Assembly (NCBI RefSeq): GCF_000744785.1
Contig: NZ_JQMO01000003.1
Coordinates: 3,844,001-3,908,000, forward strand
Origin: Kitasatospora azatica KCTC 9699
GTDB taxonomy: Bacteria; Actinomycetota; Actinomycetes; Streptomycetales; Streptomycetaceae
DNA length: 64,000 bases
Direction: 5' to 3'
The notes below the pieces were generated by a model. That model was not told the DNA's origin and made no database searches. It saw nothing but the letters and a program-made list of their open reading frames with translations. The number at the start of each line of letters is the position of its first letter. The stretch's first letter is position 1. This document shows positions 16,381-24,000 of the stretch, piece by piece. The position numbers were made by a program, and so were the translations under genes.

Positions 16381-17169
16381 CTGCGCTCCTGGCTGACCCC
16401 GCACCGCCGTGCACTGCTGCTCTGCGCCCTGGTGCTGGCGACGCTCTTCGCCGTGGCGGGGCGGGCGCCGCTGCCGTTCACCAAGGAGACGCCCGGGGAC
16501 ACCGCCGACGCCCTGGGCAGTTTCGAGGGCCACCAGGTGGTCACCATCACCGGCGCCCCGGTGCGGCAGACCAGCGGCGCGCTGCGGGTCACCACCATCC
16601 TGGCCACCGGCCCCGGCGAGTCGATCAGCCTGCGGCAGGCGGTGCAGGGCTGGTTCGACCCGAAGGCGGCGGTGCTGCCCCGGGACGCCGTCTACCCGCA
16701 GGGCAACCCGACCAAGGCCAACCAGCAGAACCAGCAGCAGATGACCCAGGCCCAGGACAGCGCCACCACGGTCGCACTGAACTACCTGCACCTGTCGCCG
16801 GACCAGGTCAAGGTCACGATCGACCTCGGCGACGTCGGCGGCCCCAGCGGCGGCCAGATGCTCAGCCTGGCGATCATCGACAAGCTGGCCGGCGACGGCA
16901 AGGGCGGCGACCTCACCGGTGGGCGCAACATCGCGGGCACCGGCACCATCGACGACAGCGGCACCATCGGCGCGGTCGGCGGAGTGGCGCTGAAGACCCA
17001 GGCGGCGGCGCGGGACGGGGCCACCGTCTTCCTGGTGCCGCGCGGGGAGTGCTCGGAGGCGAAGGTGAACACTCCGGCCCAGTTGCAGCTGATCCCGGTC
17101 AACACGCTGACCGACGCGCTGAGTTCGCTCAACGCGCTGCGCGGCGGCCAGCCGGTGCCCAGCTGCTGA
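16327..17169 (+). CDS. membrane-anchored S16 (Lon-type) serine protease
   Basis: 280 aa, GTG start. One membrane helix (about 29-45) puts the rest outside. The C-terminal Lon proteolytic domain has the catalytic dyad: Ser in GGPSGGQML and Lys in GAVGGVALKTQA. This resembles the YlbL group of exported S16 proteases, but the PDZ domain usual in that group is not evident in the 100-residue middle part. The first 18 codons are three copies of an 18-bp repeat giving (V/A)PADQT units. No ATPase domain. Substrate unknown. Confidence 0.82.
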   Translation: MPADRTAPADQTVPADQRLRSWLTPHRRALLLCALVLATLFAVAGRAPLPFTKETPGDTADALGSFEGHQVVTITGAPVRQTSGALRVTTILATGPGESISLRQAVQGWFDPKAAVLPRDAVYPQGNPTKANQQNQQQMTQAQDSATTVALNYLHLSPDQVKVTIDLGDVGGPSGGQMLSLAIIDKLAGDGKGGDLTGGRNIAGTGTIDDSGTIGAVGGVALKTQAAARDGATVFLVPRGECSEAKVNTPAQLQLIPVNTLTDALSSLNALRGGQPVPSC

Positions 17170-17197
17170 CCGCCGCGGTGCGGCGCGCGGCTCGTGA

Positions 17198-17677
17198 CTA
17201 CTGCTCGCCCGCGGCCTGGGCCACCAGCGGCAGCACCCGGTAGCGCACCGGATTCTCCAGGGCGATCGCGGTCGCGGCCCGGACGATCCCGTCGAAGCCG
17301 ACCACCCGGTCGATCACCCGCTGCAGGTCGGCGTTGGAGCGGGCCACGATCCGGCAGAGCATGTCGCCCTGGCCGGTGATGGTGTGCAGCTCCAGCACCT
17401 CCGGGACCCCCGCCAGATGGGCCCGCACATCGGCCCCCTGGCCCTGCGAGATCTCCAGGGTCGCGAAGGCCGTCACCGGGTAGCCGAGGGCGGCCGGCTC
17501 GATCTCCGGACCGAAGCCGCCGATCACCCCGCGCGCCTGCAGCCGGTCCAGCCGCGCCTGCACCGTGCCGCGGGCCACCTGCAGCCGGCGTGAGCACTCC
17601 AGCACCCCGAGCCGGGGCTCCGCCGTCAGCAGCGCGATCAGCCGGCCGTCCAAGGCGTCGATGGGGGAGTTCAGCAT
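17198..17677 (-). CDS. Lrp/AsnC-family transcriptional regulator
   Basis: 159 aa, standard length. N-terminal helix-turn-helix (IDALDGRLIALLTAEPR, VLECSRRLQVARGTVQARLDR), a linker, then the RAM ligand-binding domain (YPVTAFATLEISQGQG, VLELHTITGQGDMLCRIVA). Lrp proteins respond to amino acids and form octamers. It is divergent from hppD, a tyrosine-catabolism gene, with 219 bases between. Control of hppD by an aromatic amino acid or keto acid is a reasonable inference. Confidence 0.9.
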   Translation of the reverse strand: MLNSPIDALDGRLIALLTAEPRLGVLECSRRLQVARGTVQARLDRLQARGVIGGFGPEIEPAALGYPVTAFATLEISQGQGADVRAHLAGVPEVLELHTITGQGDMLCRIVARSNADLQRVIDRVVGFDGIVRAATAIALENPVRYRVLPLVAQAAGEQ

Positions 17678-17764
17678 GTCGACCCTTCCACTGAGCAGCC
17701 TGTCCAGTCACTGCCCGGATTGTCCCGCCGGAGGGCGCAGTTTGACCAGCGCGGAATGGAACTG

Positions 17765-17772
17765 TTGCGCAA
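17765..17772. promoter_or_regulatory. candidate Lrp-type operator in the lrp/hppD divergent region
   Basis: TTGCGCAA, a perfect 8-bp palindrome inside an A/T-richer context, lies 88 bases upstream of the Lrp start and 125 upstream of hppD. AsnC/Lrp proteins often bind such palindromes next to their own gene. The rest of the intergenic region is full of CCCCAC/GTGGGG inverted repeats (about 17797-17870) that could form hairpins in the hppD leader. Confidence 0.4.
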
Positions 17773-17896
17773 TGCTGTGATCGGGGCCACGCTCACCCCA
17801 CAACCCCGTGGGGAGGGCCCCACACCGAGCCACGGGGCCACACGGCCCCACACCCCAGGGGCACGGAGAGGTCCCACGCCCTACAGGGAGGCCGTC

Positions 17897-19045
17897 ATGA
17901 CCGATATCGCCGCTGAGTCCATCCCCGCGCACGCGGGCAAGGCCGACCCCTTCCCGGTGCGGGGGATGGACGCCGTCGAGTTCGCCGTGGGCAACGCCAA
18001 GCAGGCCGCGCACTACTACTCCACCGCCTTCGGCATGCGCTGCGTCGCCTACCGCGGCCCGGAGACCGGCTCGCGGGAGACCGCCAGCTACGTCCTGGAG
18101 TCCGGCGGCGCCCGCTTCGTGTTCACCTCGGTGGTCAAGGCGAGCACCGAGCACGGCAAGTTCCTCGACCAGCACGTGGCCGAGCACGGTGACGGCGTGA
18201 TCGACCTGGCGATCGAGGTGCCGGACGTGCACGCCGCCTACGCCTACGCCACCGAGCACGGCGCCACCGGCCTGAGCGAGCCGCAGGAGCTGACCGACGA
18301 GCACGGCACCGTGGTGCTGGCCGCGATCGCCACCTACGGCCAGACCCGGCACACCCTGGTCGACCGCTCCCGCTACTCCGGCCCGTACCTGCCCGGCTAC
18401 GTCGCCCGCGGGCCGATCGTGGAGCCGCTGAAGAAGCGCAACTTCCAGGCCATCGACCACTGCGTGGGCAATGTCGAGCTCGGCAAGATGAACGAGTGGG
18501 TGGCGTTCTACAACCGGGTGATGGGCTTCACCAACATGAAGGAGTTCGTCGGCGACGACATCGCCACCGAGTACTCCGCGCTGATGTCCAAGGTGGTCGC
18601 GGACGGCACCCGCAAGGTGAAGTTCCCGCTCAACGAGCCGGCCATCGCCAAGAAGAAGTCGCAGATCGACGAGTACCTGGAGTTCTACGGCGGCCCCGGC
18701 GTCCAGCACATCGCGCTGGCCACCAACGACATCGTCCACACGGTCCGCCAGATGCGGGCGGCCGGCGTGGAGTTCCTGGACACCCCCGACAGCTACTACG
18801 ACACCCTCGGCGAGTGGGTCGGCGACACCCGGGTGCCGATCGAGGAGCTGCGCGAGCTGAAGATCCTGGCCGACCGAGACGAGGACGGCTACCTGCTGCA
18901 GATCTTCACCAAGCCGGTGCAGGACAAGCCGACGGTCTTCTTCGAGATGATCGAGCGGCACGGCTCGATGGGCTTCGGCAAGGGCAACTTCAAGGCGCTC
19001 TTCGAGGCGATCGAGCGCGAGCAGGAGAAGCGCGGCAACCTGTAG
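17897..19045 (+). CDS. hppD: 4-hydroxyphenylpyruvate dioxygenase
   Basis: 382 aa; ATG with GGGAGG at ideal spacing. It converts 4-hydroxyphenylpyruvate to homogentisate with Fe(II) and O2 in tyrosine catabolism. Two vicinal-oxygen-chelate halves are visible (VEFAVGNAKQAAHYY at 27-41 and AIDHCVGNVELGKMNEW at 185-201). The three iron ligands are present: His188, His271 (QHIALATND) and Glu350 (FFEMIERHG). The C-terminal GFGKGNFKALFEAIEREQ helix that gates the active site is intact. Followed by a strong hairpin. Confidence 0.97.
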   Translation: MTDIAAESIPAHAGKADPFPVRGMDAVEFAVGNAKQAAHYYSTAFGMRCVAYRGPETGSRETASYVLESGGARFVFTSVVKASTEHGKFLDQHVAEHGDGVIDLAIEVPDVHAAYAYATEHGATGLSEPQELTDEHGTVVLAAIATYGQTRHTLVDRSRYSGPYLPGYVARGPIVEPLKKRNFQAIDHCVGNVELGKMNEWVAFYNRVMGFTNMKEFVGDDIATEYSALMSKVVADGTRKVKFPLNEPAIAKKKSQIDEYLEFYGGPGVQHIALATNDIVHTVRQMRAAGVEFLDTPDSYYDTLGEWVGDTRVPIEELRELKILADRDEDGYLLQIFTKPVQDKPTVFFEMIERHGSMGFGKGNFKALFEAIEREQEKRGNL

Positions 19046-19061
19046 TCCCGCCTGCCGCATC

Positions 19062-19093
19062 CAGCCCCCGGGTCCCCTCCGACCCGGGGGCTG
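19062..19093 (+). terminator. terminator after hppD
   Basis: Arms 19062-19074 and 19081-19093 form a perfect 13-bp GC-rich stem with a 6-nt loop, 17 bases after the hppD stop. No T-run follows, common in this type of genome. Confidence 0.75.
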
Positions 19094-19109
19094 CGGCGTG
19101 CCCGAGGCC

Positions 19110-19279
19110 CTAGGGCCTGTCCGGCCGATCTTGCCGGGCGCGCGACGCCGGGCATCCCGGCTGGACGCACGCCCGAATCGCCCAAGTACGGCCCAGTACG
19201 AGGCCGACTCGGGCGCACGCCCAGCCGGGCGCCCAACGCCGCACGCTGATCCGACAAGATCGACCGGACAGGCACCTAG
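19110..19279. mobile_element. MITE-like 170-bp palindromic element with CTAG target duplication
   Basis: The segment from 19110 to 19279 is a long imperfect palindrome: the outer 10 bases read GGGCCTGTCC on the left and GTGCCTGTCC on the inverted right. The inner arms of about 55 bases remain mostly complementary around a short centre near 19195. Both ends abut CTAG (19110-19113 and 19276-19279), a 4-bp YTAR-type target duplication as made by IS5/IS427-group transposases. It encodes no protein. The right CTAG supplies the TAG stop of the neighbouring minus-strand gene. Confidence 0.65.
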
Positions 19280-19842
19280 CGCACCACCGTCTGGACGTCC
19301 GGCGGGTGCCCGTTCCAGGTGACGAAGACCGAGTTGGCCGCGCCGTCCTTGGAGAAGTCGATCCGCAGCCACTGGTCGCCGTTCCAGATCTGCATCTGCC
19401 AGCCCGCGTCCGGGGTGGCCGAGACCAGCTCGGCGCGGTCCGGGTGCTCGTCCAGGGCCACCCGGCCGCCCGGGACCAGGTAGCTGTGCACGGTGCTGGG
19501 CTGGCCCTGGCCGGCGGGGGCGGAGCTGCCGGCCGGCGCGGTGTGCCGGCTGGTCGCGGGCGCCGCGGCGCGGGACGCGGACGGGCTCGCCGCCGAGGGG
19601 GAGGGAGAGGGGGTGGGGCTGGCGGCCGTGCTCGGCGCGGCGGATGTGGTTTCCGGCTGCGGGTCGGCGCCCGCCCCGCTCGCCGAGGCCGCCGGGGCGA
19701 GGGTGCCGTGCGGCAGCGGCAGGGCGCCCGGTGCCTCGAAGGCGGCGTCCGAGAGCACGGTGCTGACGCCCAACCAGGACAGCACCACCGCCGCCGTGGT
19801 GGCCGCCGCCCAGGCGCCCGTCTGAACCAGTCCGCTTCGCAT
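19276..19842 (-). CDS. secreted or membrane-anchored protein, unknown function
   Basis: 188 aa from the ATG with AGGA upstream; an ATG 9 bases earlier (19851) is possible. An N-terminal hydrophobic segment (LVQTGAWAAATTAAVVLSWLG) acts as a signal or anchor. A long Ala/Pro/Ser-rich linker follows (about 40-120), then a compact exported domain with YLVPGGRVALDEHPDRAELV and WQMQIWNGDQWLRIDF. No family recognised. It is divergent from a response regulator gene, so it may be a target or accessory of that two-component system. The stop codon lies in the CTAG duplication of the adjacent element. Confidence 0.65.
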   Translation of the reverse strand: MRSGLVQTGAWAAATTAAVVLSWLGVSTVLSDAAFEAPGALPLPHGTLAPAASASGAGADPQPETTSAAPSTAASPTPSPSPSAASPSASRAAAPATSRHTAPAGSSAPAGQGQPSTVHSYLVPGGRVALDEHPDRAELVSATPDAGWQMQIWNGDQWLRIDFSKDGAANSVFVTWNGHPPDVQTVVR

Positions 19843-20006
19843 CGCCGCCATCCTGCCGTATCCCCCCGGACGACAGGTCAGCGGGCCGTACGGTCGGCCG
19901 CGGGCAGGCGGTCCGCTGCTCGGGCGCTGCCCGGACACCGCTCGGACACTGAACGGAAATGGTCAAGGTTCTTGCGAAATCATCGGATGCCGTACCGTGC
20001 AGGGCC

Positions 20007-20711
20007 ATGGCAACAGTCCTTGTGGTCGAGGACGACCCGTTCGTCCGTTCGGCCCTGATCCGCCACCTGTCCGAGTCCGGGCATGCCGTCCGCAGCGTGG
20101 GCACCGCGTTGGAGGCGCTGCGCGAGGTCGCCCAGGTCGGCTGCGACCTGGTGATCCTCGACCTCGGCCTGCCCGACCTGGACGGCAGCGAGGCACTCAA
20201 GATGATCCGCGGACTGACCAACGTCCCGGTGATCATCTCCACCGCGCGCGACGACGAGGCCGAGATCGTCCGGCTGCTCAACGACGGCGCGGACGACTAC
20301 CTGGTCAAGCCGTTCTCCGGCGAGCACCTGACGGCCCGGATGACCGCCGTGCTGCGCCGGCTCGGCGGCGGCATGGCCCCCGTCGCGCCGGTGCTGCGGG
20401 TCGGCGGCCTGACGATCGACGTGCAGCGGCGCGAGGCGGTGCTGGACGGCCGGGCGCTGGACCTGACCCGCCGTGAGTTCGACCTGCTCGCCTTCCTGGC
20501 CGCCCGCCCCGGGGTGGTGGTGCCGCGCAAGGAGATCCTGGCCGAGGTCTGGCGCCAGACCTACGGCGGCGACCAGACCATCGACGTGCACCTGTCCTGG
20601 CTGCGCCGCAAACTCGGCGAGACCGCCTCCAACCCCCGCTACCTGCACACCGTGCGCGGCGTCGGGGTCCGCCTCGAGGCCCCGGCAGCGGTCCCGGAGC
20701 ACCGGCCGTGA
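20007..20711 (+). CDS. OmpR/PhoB-family response regulator
   Basis: 234 aa. Receiver domain (1-120) with acidic pair VVEDD (Asp9, Asp10), phospho-acceptor Asp52 (ILDLGLPDLDG), Thr79 and Lys101 (YLVKPF). The C-terminal winged helix has LTRREFDLLAFLAARPGVVV and TIDVHLSWLRRKLGE with a normal recognition helix. Overlaps the kinase gene by 4 bases (GTGA), so they are co-translated. Confidence 0.93.
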   Translation: MATVLVVEDDPFVRSALIRHLSESGHAVRSVGTALEALREVAQVGCDLVILDLGLPDLDGSEALKMIRGLTNVPVIISTARDDEAEIVRLLNDGADDYLVKPFSGEHLTARMTAVLRRLGGGMAPVAPVLRVGGLTIDVQRREAVLDGRALDLTRREFDLLAFLAARPGVVVPRKEILAEVWRQTYGGDQTIDVHLSWLRRKLGETASNPRYLHTVRGVGVRLEAPAAVPEHRP

Positions 20712-22171
20712 ACGAACGCCGCGGCGCACCGGGGGAGCAGGGCGCGCCGCCGGTCGAACGCCGCGGCGCCTCGTTGCGGTGGGCGCTGGTCAAGGCCGCC
20801 GTGGCCGGGACCACCATGGTCGCGCTGGCCTTCCTGATCCCGCTCGGCCTGATGGTGCAGAAGACCGCCCGGGACCGCGCCTTCACCGCGGCCGACCGGC
20901 AGGCCGCCGCGCTCGGCCCGGCGCTGGCCATCACCACCGACCAGGACGACCTGGCCCGCGCCCTGGCCAGCACCGAGGCCGGCGCGCAGGGCCGGATCGC
21001 GGTCCACCTGCCGCCGTCGGCCGGCAGCACCGTGGTCGAGGGCCAGACCGTGGGCACCGCCCGGGCCACCCCGGCCGACATCTCCAGCGCCGGCAACGAG
21101 GGACGGGCGCTGACCGTCCAGGTCCCCGGCGGCTTCGCCCGGCTGCAGCCGGTGGCCGTGGACACCACCCGGGTCGCGGTGGTCGAGGTCTACGTCGCCG
21201 ACGGCGACCTGACCCGGGGCGTCTCCACCGCCTGGCTGGTGCTCTCGCTGGTCGCGCTGGGCCTGGTCGCCGTCGCGGTGCTGGTGGCCGACCGGATGGG
21301 CGCCCGGATCGTCGGCTCGGCCCGCCGACTGGCCGGCGCGGCCCGCGCGCTGGGCGCCGGCGACCTGGCCGTCCGGGTCCCGGTCGAGGCAGCGCAGGAG
21401 GACGGAAGCCCGGCCGAACTCCGGGAAGCCGCCGTCGCGTTCAACGCGATGGCCGACCGGGTGGTGCACCTGCTGGCCGCCGAAAGGGAACTGGCCGCCG
21501 ACCTGTCGCACCGGCTGCGCACCCCGCTGACCGTGCTGCGGCTCAACGCCGCCTCGCTCGGCGACGGCGACGCCGCCGACGCCACCCGGCACGCCGTCGC
21601 CCAACTGGAGCGCGAGGTGGACCAGATCATCCGCTCGGCCCGCCGCTCACCCGGCGACGCCCCCGCCGTCACGGTGGGCTGCGACGCCGCCGAGGTGATC
21701 CGCGAACGGGTCGGCTTCTGGTCGGCGCTGGCCGAGGACGAGGGCCGGTCCTGGCAGCTCTACGGGCTGGACGCACCCGCGCCGGTGCCGGTGCAGCGCG
21801 CCGACCTGGCCGCCGCCGTGGACGCGCTGCTCGGCAACGTCTTCCGGCACACCGCGATCGGCACCGCCTTCTCGGTCGACGTGATGGCCACCGAGAACGC
21901 CGTGATCGTGCTGGTCGGGGACGCCGGGCCGGGCATCGAGGACCCGTCGGCCGCGCTGCGCCGGGGCGAGGGCCACGGCGGCGAGGGCTCCACCGGCCTC
22001 GGCCTGGACATCGTGCGCAAACTCGCCGAGGCCACGGGTGGTGATCTGGCGCTGGGCCGCTCGGCCGGGCTCGGCGGCGCCGAGATCCGGCTGCGGCTGG
22101 GCACCGGGGCGAGCCTGCCCGCCCAGAGCCCGCGACGGATCGGGCGCGGCCGACGGCGTTCGAAGGCCTGA
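20708..22171 (+). CDS. sensor histidine kinase
   Basis: 487 aa. Two membrane helices (about 27-50 and 173-195) bracket a 120-residue extracytoplasmic sensor region. HAMP follows, then HisKA with DLSHRLRTPLTVLRLN (His268) and a HATPase domain with GDAGPGIEDP and GEGSTGLGLDIVRKLAE. The order regulator-then-kinase and the GTGA overlap pair it with the upstream response regulator. The signal is unknown. A chitinase gene follows on the same strand after 144 bases. Confidence 0.93.
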   Translation: MNERRGAPGEQGAPPVERRGASLRWALVKAAVAGTTMVALAFLIPLGLMVQKTARDRAFTAADRQAAALGPALAITTDQDDLARALASTEAGAQGRIAVHLPPSAGSTVVEGQTVGTARATPADISSAGNEGRALTVQVPGGFARLQPVAVDTTRVAVVEVYVADGDLTRGVSTAWLVLSLVALGLVAVAVLVADRMGARIVGSARRLAGAARALGAGDLAVRVPVEAAQEDGSPAELREAAVAFNAMADRVVHLLAAERELAADLSHRLRTPLTVLRLNAASLGDGDAADATRHAVAQLEREVDQIIRSARRSPGDAPAVTVGCDAAEVIRERVGFWSALAEDEGRSWQLYGLDAPAPVPVQRADLAAAVDALLGNVFRHTAIGTAFSVDVMATENAVIVLVGDAGPGIEDPSAALRRGEGHGGEGSTGLGLDIVRKLAEATGGDLALGRSAGLGGAEIRLRLGTGASLPAQSPRRIGRGRRRSKA

Positions 22172-22180
22172 ACCGGCTCT

Positions 22181-22203
22181 TCCTTAAGAGGCTCCTAAGG
22201 GAC
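22181..22203 (+). promoter_or_regulatory. candidate OmpR-type direct repeat upstream of the chitinase
   Basis: Two near-copies, TCCTTAAGAGG and TCCTAAGGGAC, are spaced about one helical turn apart, just downstream of the kinase gene and 113 bases before the chitinase start. Tandem half-sites at this spacing are typical for OmpR-family regulators. Confidence 0.35.
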
Positions 22204-22315
22204 GGCTACCCCTGTCTGAGCAGCCGTTTCACGGCCCCTCGGGGGCGCTAGCGTCGGCCGCGCCGGGAGTGAGGGCTCCCGGCACCCCTGACTGCTCATC
22301 CCCCGAGGAGCTCCG

Positions 22316-23899
22316 ATGACGAACCAGACCACCCGCCGCGCGGGCCACCGCCGCCGCGGCCGCAAGGGCACCGTGATCGGGGCGAGCGCAGTGGCGGCAG
22401 CCGTTGTCGCGGGCGGGGTGGCGGTGCTCGCCTCCAGCGCCAGCGCGGCCTCGGTCGGCGCCGTCTACAGCCGCACCAGCACCTGGGACAGCGGCTACAC
22501 CGGCCAGTACCTGATCAGCAACGGCAACAGCGCCGCGATCAACGACTGGACGCTGAGCTTCGACCTGCCGGCCGGGGCGAAGATCGACTCGCTCTGGAAC
22601 GCCACCTTCACCACCAGCGGCCAGCGCGTCACGGTCAAGCCGGCGTCCTGGGACAAGACCATCGCGGCCGGCCAGAGCGTGGACGTCGGCTTCGTCGTGC
22701 AGGCCGCCGGCGCGGCCCAGGGCGAGCCCGCCAACTGCCTGATCAACAACGCCTCCTGCAAGGCCGGCGACGGCCCGACACCGGTCCCCTCCGGCCGCCC
22801 GACCGGCACGCCCACGGCGGCGCCCACCGCGATACCCACCAGCGCCGCGCCCTCGGCCCCGGCCACCAGCGCCAGGCCCAGCGCCTCGCCGACCAGCGCG
22901 AAGCCCACCCCGACGCCCTCCGCTTCGGCCACCGCGACCGCGACCCCGACGCCCGCGCCCGTGCCGGTCCCGGTCGGCGGCAAGGCCGTCTTCGCCCCGT
23001 ACGTCGACACCTCGCTCTACCCCGCCTACGACCTGGTGGGCACCGCCAAGGCCGGCGGCGTGAAGAACTTCAACCTCGCCTTTGTCGTCTCCGGCGGCGG
23101 CTGCGTGCCGAAGTGGGGCGGCGTCAGCGACCTCGCCTCCGACGCGGTCGCGTCGCAGATCGGCGCGCTGCGCGGGATCGGCGGCGACGTCCGGGTCTCC
23201 TTCGGCGGCGCCAACGGCAGCGAACTGGCCACCGCCTGCTCCTCGGCGAGCGCGCTGGCCGGCGCCTACCAGCAGGCCGTCGACGCCTACGGGCTGACCA
23301 AGGTCGACTTCGACGTGGAGGGCGGCGCGCTCGCCGACACCGCCGCCAACACCCGCCGCGCCCAGGCCATCGCCCAGCTGCAGCAGACCGCCGCGAGCAA
23401 GGGCAAGGCGCTGGACGTCTCCTTCACGCTGCCGGCCCTGCCCAGCGGCCTGACCCAGGACGGCATCAACCTGGTGGCCGGCGCCAAGAGCGCCGGGGTG
23501 AAGATCGGCGCGGTCAACATCATGGCGATGGACTTCGGCGACGGCGTCGCGCCCAACCCGAACGGCAAGATGGGCAGCTACGCGATCGACGCCGCCACCG
23601 CCACCCAGGCCCAGGTCAAGAGCGTGCTCGGGCTGAACGACGCGGACGCCTGGGCCAAGGTCGCGGTCACCCCGATGATCGGCGTCAACGACGTCGCCAC
23701 CGAGATCTTCACCGTCGCGGACGCCAAGCAGCTGGCCGCTTTCGCCGGCAGCAAGCACCTGGCCTGGCTGGCCATGTGGTCCGGCACCCGGGACAAGGCC
23801 TGCGACGGCGGCGCCAAGGCCTACGCCGACGCCACCTGCAGCAGCATCGTGCAGCAGCCGCTGGACTTCACCAAGGCGTTCGGCGCCTACACCGGCTGA
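22316..23899 (+). CDS. secreted GH18 chitinase with N-terminal CBM2
   Basis: 527 aa; ATG with GAGGAG upstream. Signal peptide 1-45 (positively charged start, AVLASSASAA-S). Residues about 46-148 are a family 2 carbohydrate-binding module (WDSGYTGQYLISN, DWTLSFDLPAG, WNATF), then a Thr/Pro/Ser/Ala linker to about 220. The GH18 barrel (221-527) contains the shortened active-site strand KVDFDVEGG with catalytic Glu335 and Asp333. It cleaves beta-1,4 linkages of chitin outside the cell. Gene order suggests control by the upstream two-component system (inference). Confidence 0.92.
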   Translation: MTNQTTRRAGHRRRGRKGTVIGASAVAAAVVAGGVAVLASSASAASVGAVYSRTSTWDSGYTGQYLISNGNSAAINDWTLSFDLPAGAKIDSLWNATFTTSGQRVTVKPASWDKTIAAGQSVDVGFVVQAAGAAQGEPANCLINNASCKAGDGPTPVPSGRPTGTPTAAPTAIPTSAAPSAPATSARPSASPTSAKPTPTPSASATATATPTPAPVPVPVGGKAVFAPYVDTSLYPAYDLVGTAKAGGVKNFNLAFVVSGGGCVPKWGGVSDLASDAVASQIGALRGIGGDVRVSFGGANGSELATACSSASALAGAYQQAVDAYGLTKVDFDVEGGALADTAANTRRAQAIAQLQQTAASKGKALDVSFTLPALPSGLTQDGINLVAGAKSAGVKIGAVNIMAMDFGDGVAPNPNGKMGSYAIDAATATQAQVKSVLGLNDADAWAKVAVTPMIGVNDVATEIFTVADAKQLAAFAGSKHLAWLAMWSGTRDKACDGGAKAYADATCSSIVQQPLDFTKAFGAYTG

Positions 23900-24000
23900 T
23901 CGCGCCGGTAGCCGGCTGCGGGGTCGAGTGGCAGCTTCCGTCCGGGGGCTGCCGCCCGACCCCTCCGGTATGGTCGATGGCTGGTCGACCGACCGGCGGG

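Noticed and set aside
17708..20281. 857-aa open frame spanning hppD and beyond on the minus strand
   Set aside because: It crosses hppD and a regulator in antisense and has no domain, so it is a shadow.
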